In this document: positions 1-6,157 of the stretch, piece after piece
Position numbering within the stretch: position 1 is the first letter of the stretch
Layout: each line of letters begins with the position of its first letter
Source of the DNA: Hydrogenothermaceae bacterium
GTDB lineage: Bacteria; Aquificota; Aquificia; Aquificales; Hydrogenothermaceae
DNA length: 6,157 nucleotides
NCBI GenBank assembly: GCA_027052485.1
Contig: JALUFA010000242.1
Span: 1,104 to 7,260 of the forward strand
Direction of reading: 5' to 3'
Position numbers and translations under genes: made by a program
Notes under the pieces: generated by a model
Database searches by the model: none
What the model saw: the letters and a program-made list of their open reading frames with translations, nothing else
What the model was told of the DNA's origin: nothing

Positions 1-333
1 TATCTCTTTACACTCTATACACAGGTTCGCAACTGGGCGGGCTTTCAGCCTTTCAAATGGTATTTCTTTTCCGCAGGCTTCACATATACCGTAAGTACCA
101 ACTTCTATTTTCATAAGAGAGTACTCTATCTTTTTGAGGAGTTTTCTCTCCTTGTCTAGCTTTCTTAAGGTTCTAAGTCTTTCAGCCTCAAGATCTGCCC
201 TGTCAATCTCATCTCCACCTTCAAAAGAGTAGGTTTCTCCTGTACTTGCCTTTGCTTCTTCCAAAATTTGTTTCTTCCATGTTAAAAGAAGATTCTTTAA
301 CTCGTTTATCTGCTCTGGTGTTAGATGTTGCAT
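1..333 (-). CDS. dksA: DksA/TraR-family RNA polymerase-binding transcription factor (3' end cut by window edge)
   Basis: DksA-family proteins enter the RNA polymerase secondary channel and, with ppGpp, reset transcription of ribosomal and biosynthetic genes. The reading frame is open from an ATG at 333 down to base 1, giving 111 residues and no stop. What is visible is a helical N-terminal half forming the coiled coil, then DEIDRA at residues 41-46, then a four-cysteine zinc finger (C84-x2-C87 and C105-x2-C108), ending ...LCIECKEI. DEIDRA matches the DxxDxA coiled-coil tip motif that is functionally essential in E. coli DksA. The start is supported by a GGGAGAG Shine-Dalgarno just upstream. 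The protein is probably about 115-125 residues, shorter than the 151-residue E. coli form, mainly because of a shorter N-terminus. It is divergent from mrcA. Another zinc-finger TraR/DksA paralogue is possible, but the intact tip motif favours a working DksA. Confidence 0.9.
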   Translation of the reverse strand, partial: MQHLTPEQINELKNLLLTWKKQILEEAKASTGETYSFEGGDEIDRADLEAERLRTLRKLDKERKLLKKIEYSLMKIEVGTYGICEACGKEIPFERLKARPVANLCIECKEI

Positions 334-352
334 TTTTCTCTCCCAATTTTTA

Positions 353-382
353 TTGAAATAAAAATTTAGGTTATATTTTATA
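353..382 (+). promoter_or_regulatory. Candidate promoter for mrcA-trpB
   Basis: TTGAAA at 353-358 is followed after 17-18 bases by a weak -10 (TTTTAT or TTTATA, 376-382). It overlaps the candidate dksA promoter on the other strand, so the two divergent genes could compete for polymerase. If it is used, the transcript would begin near 389, leaving a 5' leader of only about 25 bases before the proposed mrcA start. The -10 match is poor, so this is tentative. Confidence 0.3.
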
Positions 383-391
383 GATAGTCAA
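363..391 (-). promoter_or_regulatory. Candidate sigma-70-type promoter for dksA
   Basis: Reading leftward, TTGACT (391 to 386) is followed after 17 bases by TAAATT (368 to 363), about 30 bases before the dksA ATG. The -35 matches the consensus at 5 of 6 positions and the -10 at 4 of 6. The spacing is ideal, but the region is so AT-rich that chance matches are likely. Confidence 0.4.
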
Positions 392-402
392 ATGAAAGTT
401 TT

Positions 403-407
403 GAGGT
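403..407 (+). promoter_or_regulatory. Shine-Dalgarno (GAGGT) that points to an ATA start for mrcA
   Basis: GAGGT lies seven bases before the ATA codon at 415-417, which is in frame with the PBP1A reading frame. No ATG, GTG or TTG occurs in that frame between the upstream stop (TAG, 385-387) and the end of the membrane anchor. The site is therefore the main evidence for where translation begins. Confidence 0.5.
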
Positions 408-414
408 CTTTAAG

Positions 415-2751
415 ATAAAAAAAACGTTAGGAATCGTACTCTTTGCTATTTTTGCTACTGGGGTTGGGATTTTAGGAGCATACGTTATATCCCTTTTTTC
501 TAACCTTCCATATGTTAGAAACCTTGAAGTGTGGAAACCTCCCCAGACCACAAAGGTCTACGATATAAAAGGTAGACTTTTAACGGAGTTTTACGTCCAG
601 AGAAGAAAGTACGTACCTATAGATAAAATTCCTGATTATGTAAAAAATGCTTTTATAGCCGTTGAGGATAAGTCTTTTTACCAAAATCCTGGTATTGATA
701 TAGAAGGACTCGTTAGGGCTTTTATCACAAACCTGAAAGCGGGAAGAATTGTAGAAGGTGGAAGTACTATATCCCAGCAGCTTGTAAAGAATCTATTTCT
801 TACACCAGAAAGAAGCATATCTAGAAAACTAAGAGAAATAATCCTAGCAATACGACTTAATCAAGTTTATCCGAAGGATAAAATCTTAGAACTATATCTA
901 AACCAAATATACCTAGGACACGGTTCTTATGGTGTTGAGGCAGCATCGTTAACGTACTTTGGTAAACACGTCTGGGATTTAGATGTCTGCGAGGCTGCAG
1001 TTTTAGCGGGTCTGCCAAAGGCTCCTTCAAAGTACGACCCATTTAAAAACCTTGAGCTTGCAACTGCTAGAAGGGATATAGTTCTTCAAAGGATGTTAAA
1101 GGAAGGCTTTATATCAAAAGACCAGTACGAAACCTGTAAACTTCAGGGAATAAACCTAAACCCAAAAAAAGAAGACAGCATAAAAGATTACTCTACACTG
1201 GCAATAAGAAACTGGTTTGTAAAAAGGTATGGTTATGATGCCCTATACAAAGGTGGGTACACTATCTACACAACTATAGATAAAGACCTACAAAAAAACG
1301 CTAACGCAATAGTGAAAGATAAACTAGAAACCTTACAGAAAAGATTTGGGTACAGGAAACTAACTAAACAGGAGATATCTTCCCTGCTAAAAGAGTACAA
1401 AAAAGAAAGACCTATAACCCAGCCTATAATTGGAAGGATTTACATCGGACTTGTATCTGGCTATACAAAAAACGGCATTAAGGTTTTCATAAAGGGATAT
1501 GAAGGTTTTGCCAATACAAAGTACAAACGCTCCTTTAAAAAAGGACAGCCAGTATACGTTAGATATCAGGGAAACCATAAATTTTCAATTGTTCCTTACC
1601 TTGAAGCAGCCCTTATATCTATAGACCCAAAAACTGGAGGGATAAGAGCACTTGTTGGCGGTTATGACATTCAAAAATCAAAGTTTAACAGAGCACTTTA
1701 CGCTAAAAGACAGGTTGGTTCTGCCTTTAAGCCCATCGTTTATCTAAAAGCCCTAACAGAGGGGTACACCCAGATTTCAAAGTTAAAGGATGAACCTATA
1801 CTTTTTGTAAACCCTTACAATGGTGAAGAATGGATTCCCGAAAACTACGATAAAGAGTATCTAGGAGAGGTATCTTTAAGATATGCTCTCATACACAGTT
1901 TAAATGCAGCGTCAGTGTGGCTCTTTGATAAAATCGGTGAGAAACCGGTGATAAAGCTTGCATACGAGCTAGGTATAAGGACACCTTTACCTGAGGTAAA
2001 ATCCCTCGTTTTAGGTACAGCAGACCTATCACCGTTAGAAATAGCCACTGTCTATGCAACCTTTGCAAACCATGGTAAAAAGTGTGAACCTTACCTAATC
2101 AGCAAAATAGTCAACGATAAAGGGAAAGTAGTATACCAGTACAAACCCGAGTGCAAACAGGTTGTAGACCCACGTTACGTTGCAGTACTGACTGACATTC
2201 TGAAAGGAGTTATACAGGAAGGAACAGGACGAAAGGCAAAATCTCTGGGATTACCTATTGCCGGTAAAACGGGAACTACCGACGATTATACAGATGCCTG
2301 GTTTGCAGGATACTCACCGTACATAGCTACAGCAGTTTGGGTAGGTTACGACTTTAAGAAAAAGATAGGCTACAAAGTGACCGGAGCTAAGGCTGCCCTC
2401 CCCATATGGATGGACTTTATGGCTGTTTATCATGCACGATTAAACGATATAAAGGATTTTTCACTACCGCAGGGAGTAAAGTACTTTAACGTAAACGAAG
2501 AGTTTGGAACCCTTGCAGATGACACCTGTGAAGGCAAAAAACTCTTGTTTGTAGAAGGAACAGAGCCTCTTTATACATGTTCCGGGAAACTGAAAGTTCC
2601 CATAGAAGAAATAGTAGCCTACGTTGAAAAACAGAATATCCCTCCATTAAACAAGCACGTTCATATAAACCTGGAAAATACTAAAAATATCAAAGATAAT
2701 AATGGTACAACTCCACTAGAGCAACTGATGGAAGACTTACAAGGAGAGTAG
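415..2751 (+). CDS. mrcA: Class A penicillin-binding protein 1A (bifunctional transglycosylase/transpeptidase)
   Basis: This membrane-anchored enzyme polymerises lipid II into glycan strands and cross-links the peptides outside the cytoplasmic membrane. Numbered from ATA 415 (778 aa), it has an N-terminal KK then a hydrophobic anchor (about 5-28). A GT51 glycosyltransferase domain follows, with E84 in [20 protein letters not shown] (115-122), RKLRE (137-141) and [10 protein letters not shown]. Next comes an OB-like insert (about 340-390). The transpeptidase domain carries SAFK (436-439, nucleophile S436), SLN (495-497) and KTGT (618-621). The C-terminal tail has two cysteines (705, 722). The length is typical of PBP1A. 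The start is uncertain. The first conventional start in frame, GTG 529, would delete the membrane anchor and has no Shine-Dalgarno, whereas ATA 415 has GAGGT seven bases upstream. The stop is one base from trpB, implying an operon. Product certainty is very high; the start is only moderately sure. Confidence 0.93.
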   Translation: MKKTLGIVLFAIFATGVGILGAYVISLFSNLPYVRNLEVWKPPQTTKVYDIKGRLLTEFYVQRRKYVPIDKIPDYVKNAFIAVEDKSFYQNPGIDIEGLVRAFITNLKAGRIVEGGSTISQQLVKNLFLTPERSISRKLREIILAIRLNQVYPKDKILELYLNQIYLGHGSYGVEAASLTYFGKHVWDLDVCEAAVLAGLPKAPSKYDPFKNLELATARRDIVLQRMLKEGFISKDQYETCKLQGINLNPKKEDSIKDYSTLAIRNWFVKRYGYDALYKGGYTIYTTIDKDLQKNANAIVKDKLETLQKRFGYRKLTKQEISSLLKEYKKERPITQPIIGRIYIGLVSGYTKNGIKVFIKGYEGFANTKYKRSFKKGQPVYVRYQGNHKFSIVPYLEAALISIDPKTGGIRALVGGYDIQKSKFNRALYAKRQVGSAFKPIVYLKALTEGYTQISKLKDEPILFVNPYNGEEWIPENYDKEYLGEVSLRYALIHSLNAASVWLFDKIGEKPVIKLAYELGIRTPLPEVKSLVLGTADLSPLEIATVYATFANHGKKCEPYLISKIVNDKGKVVYQYKPECKQVVDPRYVAVLTDILKGVIQEGTGRKAKSLGLPIAGKTGTTDDYTDAWFAGYSPYIATAVWVGYDFKKKIGYKVTGAKAALPIWMDFMAVYHARLNDIKDFSLPQGVKYFNVNEEFGTLADDTCEGKKLLFVEGTEPLYTCSGKLKVPIEEIVAYVEKQNIPPLNKHVHINLENTKNIKDNNGTTPLEQLMEDLQGE
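2741..2746 (+). promoter_or_regulatory. trpB ribosome binding site inside the end of mrcA
   Basis: AAGGAG lies in the last codons of mrcA, six bases before the trpB ATG at 2753. The mrcA stop (2749-2751) sits between the site and the start, an arrangement that favours ribosome hand-over from mrcA to trpB. Confidence 0.75.
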
Positions 2752-2752
2752 T

Positions 2753-3997
2753 ATGGAATATTCTTATCCAGATAGCCGAGGGTACTACGGCTCATTTGGT
2801 GGAAAGTTTTTACCTGAAACTCTTATACCAGCCTTGGAAGAGTTAGAGCGAGAGTACAAAAAAATAAAAAATGATGGAGATTTTCAGCGCGAGTTTATTT
2901 ACTATCTGCAGGAGTATGCAGGAAGACCTACTATCCTGTACTACGCCCACAGACTTACAAATGCCGTTGGTGGTGCAAAGATATATCTTAAACGAGAAGA
3001 CCTTCTCCACACAGGAGCCCACAAGATAAATAATACCTTAGGTCAGGTTTTATTAACAAAGAAACTTGGGAAAAAAAGAATAATTGCAGAAACAGGAGCA
3101 GGCCAGCACGGGGTTTCCACAGCGACAGCAGCGGCTTTATTTAACCTTGAATGTGTTATCTATATGGGAGAAGTTGATGCAGAAAGACAGGCCTTAAACG
3201 TCTTCAGGATGAAACTACTAGGGGCTGATGTTGAAGTTGTAAAATCAGGAAGTAGAACTCTAAAAGACGCAGTAAACGAAGCATTGAGAGACTGGGTAAC
3301 AAACGTTAGAACAACCCATTACGTCATAGGGTCAGCTTTAGGTCCCCATCCATTTCCAGAGATAGTAAGGGACTTCCAGTCTGTAATAGGTCAGGAAACA
3401 AAAGAACAGATACTAGAGATGGAAGGAAAACTCCCAGATGCCATTGTTGCCTGTGTAGGCGGTGGAAGTAATGCAATAGGGATGTTTTATCCATTTATTA
3501 ATGATGAGTCTGTAAGGCTTGTTGGAGTTGAGGCTGGAGGATACGGTCTGGAGACAGGACAACATGCAGCAAGCATAAACGGAGGTTCAGTAGGAGTACT
3601 CCACGGAATGAAAAGCTACTTTTTACAAAACAAGTGGGGACAGATAGAAGAAACCCACTCAATATCTGCAGGTTTAGATTATCCGGGAGTCGGTCCAGAA
3701 CACGCATTTTTAAAAGAAATAAACAGAGCCGAGTACATCACTGCTACCGATGAAGAAGCTTTAGAGGGATTTATGCTACTATCCCAGACAGAAGGAATAA
3801 TCCCTGCACTGGAAAGTTCCCACGCCGTTATAAAGGCAGTAGAAATCGCAAAACAGCTAAGCCCAGACCAGATAGTTGTAATAAATTTATCAGGTAGAGG
3901 AGATAAAGACGTTCAGCAGGTTAAACAGTTTTTTGATACGAACCCAGATGTTTATCAACAAATAGTTGAAAATCTAAAAACAAAATATAAATTATAA
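2753..3997 (+). CDS. trpB: Tryptophan synthase beta chain
   Basis: TrpB is a cytoplasmic PLP enzyme that condenses indole with L-serine to give tryptophan, normally in an alpha2-beta2 complex with TrpA. The 414-residue protein is full length for the family (about 390-410). It shows the N-terminal [10 protein letters not shown], the PLP-binding lysine K91 in HTGAHKINN, the catalytic glutamate E113 in ETGAGQHG, the phosphate-binding GGGSN loop (236-240), and S380 in SGRGDKD, which contacts the PLP ring nitrogen in known structures. The long N-terminus and GAHKINN sequence fit the main TrpB1 type rather than the TrpB2 paralogue. The ATG start has a good Shine-Dalgarno and lies one base after mrcA. 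There is no trpA or other trp gene in the window, so the gene is separated from the rest of its pathway and appears to depend on mrcA transcription. No attenuator or TRAP-type leader is visible. Confidence 0.97.
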   Translation: MEYSYPDSRGYYGSFGGKFLPETLIPALEELEREYKKIKNDGDFQREFIYYLQEYAGRPTILYYAHRLTNAVGGAKIYLKREDLLHTGAHKINNTLGQVLLTKKLGKKRIIAETGAGQHGVSTATAAALFNLECVIYMGEVDAERQALNVFRMKLLGADVEVVKSGSRTLKDAVNEALRDWVTNVRTTHYVIGSALGPHPFPEIVRDFQSVIGQETKEQILEMEGKLPDAIVACVGGGSNAIGMFYPFINDESVRLVGVEAGGYGLETGQHAASINGGSVGVLHGMKSYFLQNKWGQIEETHSISAGLDYPGVGPEHAFLKEINRAEYITATDEEALEGFMLLSQTEGIIPALESSHAVIKAVEIAKQLSPDQIVVINLSGRGDKDVQQVKQFFDTNPDVYQQIVENLKTKYKL

Positions 3998-4004
3998 TGT
4001 CCCG

Positions 4005-4037
4005 TGCTAAAATACTGCTCTTTATGCTATAATACTG
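4005..4037 (+). promoter_or_regulatory. Promoter of rplU-rpmA, containing a 13-bp direct repeat
   Basis: TGCTATAATACTG (4025-4037) holds a perfect extended -10 (TGCTATAAT, with TATAAT at 4028-4033). It predicts transcription starting near 4040 and a short leader of about 28 bases. The same 13 bases with one change, TGCTAAAATACTG, occur exactly 20 bases upstream (4005-4017) and form a second, weaker extended -10 (TAAAAT). The -35 for the downstream copy would fall at TGCTAA (4005-4010, 17-base spacing), which is a poor match. This fits a promoter that relies on its extended -10, or two tandem promoters. Confidence 0.65.
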
Positions 4038-4067
4038 TTTTGCATATTTCGTAAGAGGAGGTAGTTA

Positions 4068-4358
4068 ATGTACGCTGTAATAAAAACTGGTGGTAAACAG
4101 TACAAGGTAGAGCCAGGAACTGTTATCAGAGTGGAAAAACTAGATGCTAAAGAAGGCGATGTTGTAGAAATTCCTGCTGTAATGGTTAGAGACGAAAACG
4201 GAAACGTTAAAACCGAAGGAAAGGTTAAAGCTGAAGTTTTAGGGCACGGCAAACACAAAAAGGTTATCGTTTTCAAATTTAAAAGGAAGAAAAACTACAA
4301 GAGATGGAACGGGCACAGACAGCCCTATACTGAGATAAAAATAACTGAAGTATCTTAA
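4068..4358 (+). CDS. rplU: 50S ribosomal protein L21 (bL21)
   Basis: bL21 is a structural protein of the large ribosomal subunit that binds 23S rRNA. The 96-residue product has the family length (about 100). It carries the N-terminal YAVIKTGGKQYKVEPG signature, a central acidic loop (DENGNVKTEG), and the basic C-terminal rRNA-binding segment KRKKNYKRWNGHRQPYTEIK. The ATG is preceded by a strong Shine-Dalgarno, GAGGAGGT at 4055-4062, with a five-base gap. It starts a two-gene operon with rpmA, the usual bacterial arrangement, driven from the promoter just upstream. The transcript leader looks too short for a structured autoregulatory site. I see nothing abnormal in the protein. Confidence 0.97.
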   Translation: MYAVIKTGGKQYKVEPGTVIRVEKLDAKEGDVVEIPAVMVRDENGNVKTEGKVKAEVLGHGKHKKVIVFKFKRKKNYKRWNGHRQPYTEIKITEVS

Positions 4359-4364
4359 GGAGGT
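4357..4364 (+). promoter_or_regulatory. Strong rpmA ribosome binding site overlapping the rplU stop codon
   Basis: AAGGAGGT, close to a full anti-Shine-Dalgarno match, shares its first two bases with the rplU TAA (4356-4358) and lies eight bases before the rpmA ATG at 4373. This favours efficient, near-equal translation of the two ribosomal proteins. Confidence 0.8.
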
Positions 4365-4372
4365 ATTAAGAT

Positions 4373-4630
4373 ATGGCATCAAAGGCAAGTGGTGGTTCAA
4401 CACGGAACGGCCGCGATAGTAGATCAAAAAGATTAGGTGTAAAAAGATACGACGGGCAGGTTGTAAAAGCTGGGAACATCCTCGTAAGACAGAGAGGAAC
4501 AAAAATCTACCCAGGTAAAAACGTAGGTCTCGGTAGCGATTACACACTCTTTGCACTTGTTGATGGAAAGGTTAAGTTTGAAACATCAAAAGGAAAAAAA
4601 GTAGTTAGCGTATACCCATTAGAGGCGTAA
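4373..4630 (+). CDS. rpmA: 50S ribosomal protein L27 (bL27)
   Basis: bL27 is a large-subunit protein whose flexible N-terminus reaches the peptidyl transferase centre and helps hold tRNA. The 85-residue protein has the expected length. It shows the [10 protein letters not shown] segment, LGVKR, and the family signature [19 protein letters not shown] (residues 35-53). The N-terminus reads [10 protein letters not shown] where E. coli has MAHKKAGGST, so His3 and Lys5 are not present. There is no Firmicutes-type N-terminal extension needing protease removal. The gene follows rplU by 14 bases with a strong Shine-Dalgarno and is followed at once by a hairpin terminator. The usual next gene, obgE, is absent; a convergent rodA lies there instead. 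Confidence 0.97.
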   Translation: MASKASGGSTRNGRDSRSKRLGVKRYDGQVVKAGNILVRQRGTKIYPGKNVGLGSDYTLFALVDGKVKFETSKGKKVVSVYPLEA

Positions 4631-4650
4631 AAAGGGGATTTTTCCCCTTT
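4629..4650. terminator. Bidirectional hairpin terminator between rpmA and rodA
   Basis: AAAGGGGA (4631-4638) pairs with TCCCCTTT (4643-4650) around a TTTT loop, giving an 8-bp stem with a 5-bp GGGGA/TCCCC core. Read rightward, it follows rpmA immediately, but only three U residues follow the core. Read leftward, it follows the end of rodA and ends in five U residues (complement of 4629-4633), so it looks stronger for the minus-strand operon. The rodA stop codon (4649-4651) lies within the base of the stem. Confidence 0.8.
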
Positions 4651-5725
4651 AAAACCTCAACTTTTCTTTTTTCTCTTCCCTTATCACAGATAAAACCAAA
4701 CCAATCATCAGAGAAAAACTTATAAGAGAACTTCCCCCATAACTTATAAATGGAAGAGTGATACCAACAACCGGAGCAAGCCCAACAGTCATAGCAATAT
4801 TTATAAACGCCTGACTACCAATAAGCCCGCCTACCCCAAAACATATAAACTTACCGGCTTTATCTCTAACTCTTACTCCCCAGTACAGAATTCTAAGTGT
4901 AAGAATCAGATAGACAACAATAATACTTGCACTTAAGAAGAATCCCCATTCCTCGGATAAAGTTGCAAATATAAAGTCGGTGTGTTTCTCAGGTAAGAAC
5001 AAAAGCTTAGACTGGGTACCCTTTAAAAACCCCTTCCCGTACAATCCACCTGAACCAATAGCAATTTTAGACTGGTTTAGCTGATAGGCAGACTTAGAGG
5101 TTGGGTTAAATAAAGCCAAAATTCGCTGCTTTTGGTAGTCCTTTATTCCCTTCCATATAAAAGGTAAAGCGATGATAAGGGCTGCTAAACTACCTATGAT
5201 GTACTTTTTATCTAGCTGCGCCATAAAAAGGATAAAAAGAACGGGAAACAATATTGTCAAAGCTGTCCCAAAGTCAGGCTGTTTGAAAACCAGAGCAAAC
5301 GGAATAGCAACAACAACCAAAACCTTTAAAACATCTTTCCATGTGATTGGTATCTTTGCATTTGCCAGTAGATACGATACATAAACGATAACAATAAACT
5401 TCATAAATTCGGAAGGTTGTAGGTTAAAAAATCCAAAGCTAAGCCAGCGTTTAGCACCTAAAACCACAACACCAAAAAAGTGAACCAGCACAAGTGAAAC
5501 AATACCTAAGATATATAAAAAAGGAGATAAATTTAAAATCTTTCTATATGGAATAAAGGGAAAGACCAGAATGATAAAAACAGACAGTCCAACAAATACC
5601 AGTTGCTTTTTAAAAAAATTTGGGCTATCAACTGTAGCACTGTAAATACCTATAAGGCTTACTCCTAAGAGGAAAAAAACACACAGTAAGATTATATAGT
5701 CGTAGCTCTTTAAAAATTCTTTCAT
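4649..5725 (-). CDS. rodA: SEDS-family peptidoglycan glycosyltransferase, RodA type
   Basis: RodA polymerises lipid II into glycan for side-wall growth, working in the membrane with a class B PBP (PBP2). The 358-residue protein is very hydrophobic, with about ten membrane segments. It contains the family blocks GAKRWLSFG with QPSEFMKF (90-110), KQPDFGTALT (148-157), a long extracellular loop with QSKIAIGSGGLYGKGF and LPEKHTDFIFA, and the C-terminal LPFISYGGSS. D250 in HTDFIF aligns with the aspartate essential in E. coli RodA (D262). Length, GTQSK and the HTDFIF block favour RodA over FtsW or SpoVE, although the subfamily call is from motifs only. The ATG overlaps the TGA of the upstream kinase gene (ATGA). 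No clear Shine-Dalgarno precedes it, so translation is probably coupled. The partner gene mrdA is not in the window. Confidence 0.92.
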   Translation of the reverse strand: MKEFLKSYDYIILLCVFFLLGVSLIGIYSATVDSPNFFKKQLVFVGLSVFIILVFPFIPYRKILNLSPFLYILGIVSLVLVHFFGVVVLGAKRWLSFGFFNLQPSEFMKFIVIVYVSYLLANAKIPITWKDVLKVLVVVAIPFALVFKQPDFGTALTILFPVLFILFMAQLDKKYIIGSLAALIIALPFIWKGIKDYQKQRILALFNPTSKSAYQLNQSKIAIGSGGLYGKGFLKGTQSKLLFLPEKHTDFIFATLSEEWGFFLSASIIVVYLILTLRILYWGVRVRDKAGKFICFGVGGLIGSQAFINIAMTVGLAPVVGITLPFISYGGSSLISFSLMIGLVLSVIREEKKEKLRF

Positions 5726-6157
5726 TTAAACTTCAGCACAAACTCGTTGTAATCATCTGTTGAGTTTAAGGATACCTTTATACCATACTTTTTGCTGATT
5801 TCTTTAACTATAGCTAGACCTAGGCCTGTACCTTCTGTAGACCTAGCACAATCTCCTCTATAAAATCGTTCAAATATCTTCTTCCTTTCTTCAGGCTTTA
5901 TTCGTTTACCTGAGTTTTTAATAGAAACTGTATTATCTGAGATGTTAATTTCTATAAAACCATTTTCTTTATTGTACTTGATGGCGTTTTCAATGAGATT
6001 AACAAACAGTTTTTTTAGCTCTTCTCTGTTTGCCTCAACGGTAATATGGCCTTGTTCATTTAACTTGAGCTTTATGTTTTTTTGGTTGATTAAGCTTTCT
6101 AACTCAGAGAGGTCTTCTTTTATTAACTGATTAATATCTATGTCTTCTTTTTGTTTT
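5722..6157 (-). CDS. Sensor histidine kinase, C-terminal ATPase domain (5' end beyond window)
   Basis: This is the C-terminal part of a two-component sensor kinase: the HATPase_c domain that supplies the phosphate for histidine autophosphorylation. The 144 visible residues, reading in from the right edge, include the N box (NLIENAIKYNKENG), a divergent G1 box (NSGKRI in place of the usual DxGxGI), the F box (KIFERFYRGD) and the G2 box (GTGLGLAIVKEI). They end in EFVLKFK and a TGA stop. The phospho-accepting histidine, any sensor or membrane domain, and the partner response regulator lie outside the window. The layout resembles the common HisKA-HATPase (PhoR/BaeS-like) class, but the signal sensed cannot be inferred. 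The stop overlaps the start of rodA by four bases, suggesting one transcript. Confidence 0.9.
   Translation of the reverse strand, partial: KQKEDIDINQLIKEDLSELESLINQKNIKLKLNEQGHITVEANREELKKLFVNLIENAIKYNKENGFIEINISDNTVSIKNSGKRIKPEERKKIFERFYRGDCARSTEGTGLGLAIVKEISKKYGIKVSLNSTDDYNEFVLKFK

Noticed and set aside
529..531. GTG at 529 as the start of mrcA (740-residue form)
   Set aside because: It removes the hydrophobic anchor encoded at 427-498, has no Shine-Dalgarno, and the same open frame with convincing PBP1A sequence continues upstream.
1714..1731. SAFK instead of STFK in the PBP1A transpeptidase motif
   Set aside because: The SxxK pattern is satisfied and SAFK is a normal variant; the SLN and KTG motifs are intact.
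3993..3998. TATAAT overlapping the trpB stop codon
   Set aside because: It has no TG extension or suitable -35, and the A/T-rich end of trpB gives such matches by chance. The site at 4028-4033 is far better.
3998..4067. Terminator after trpB or structured L21 autoregulatory leader
   Set aside because: No GC-rich stem followed by a T run is present in the 70-base gap, and the predicted leader after the promoter is only about 28 bases.
4022..4556. Open frames on the minus strand across rplU and rpmA
   Set aside because: They are antisense to two certain ribosomal protein genes, resemble no family, and lack ribosome binding sites.
5942..6130. Plus-strand open frame inside the kinase gene
   Set aside because: It mirrors the clear HATPase domain on the other strand and is an artefact of its codon use.

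Overview
The window is ordinary, AT-rich bacterial core genome, dense in housekeeping genes. The organism is most likely a thermophilic member of the Aquificota (Hydrogenothermaceae- or Desulfurobacteriaceae-like). This is an inference from four things: heavy use of AGA/AGG and ATA codons, Lys/Glu/Ile-rich proteins, a short DksA, and scattered biosynthetic genes (trpB away from trpA). The style of the L21 and L27 sequences also fits. The assignment comes from memory of families, not from a search. I see no mobile element, CRISPR array, tRNA or rRNA.

Left part (1-2751): a short DksA-type RNA polymerase-binding protein runs leftward off the window edge. It is divergent from a class A penicillin-binding protein (PBP1A, mrcA). 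The 81-bp gap between them holds weak candidate promoters on both strands. The mrcA frame has no ATG, GTG or TTG upstream of its membrane anchor. The best-placed start is an ATA codon with a good Shine-Dalgarno, so either a rare AUA start, a frameshift or a sequence error is involved.

Middle (2753-4650): trpB (tryptophan synthase beta chain) follows mrcA after one base and appears co-transcribed with it. A promoter region with a near-perfect 13-bp direct repeat containing two extended -10 elements then drives rplU-rpmA (ribosomal proteins L21 and L27). A hairpin terminator after rpmA is shared with the convergent gene on the other strand.

Right part (4649-6157, minus strand): the C-terminal ATPase half of a sensor histidine kinase overlaps, through an ATGA junction, a SEDS-family peptidoglycan glycosyltransferase most like RodA.

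Two peptidoglycan polymerases (PBP1A and RodA) therefore lie on converging strands. One sits beside a stringent-response regulator and the other is translationally coupled to a sensor kinase. I find no clear new system. The items most worth a second look are the mrcA start, the repeated promoter before rplU and the kinase-rodA coupling.
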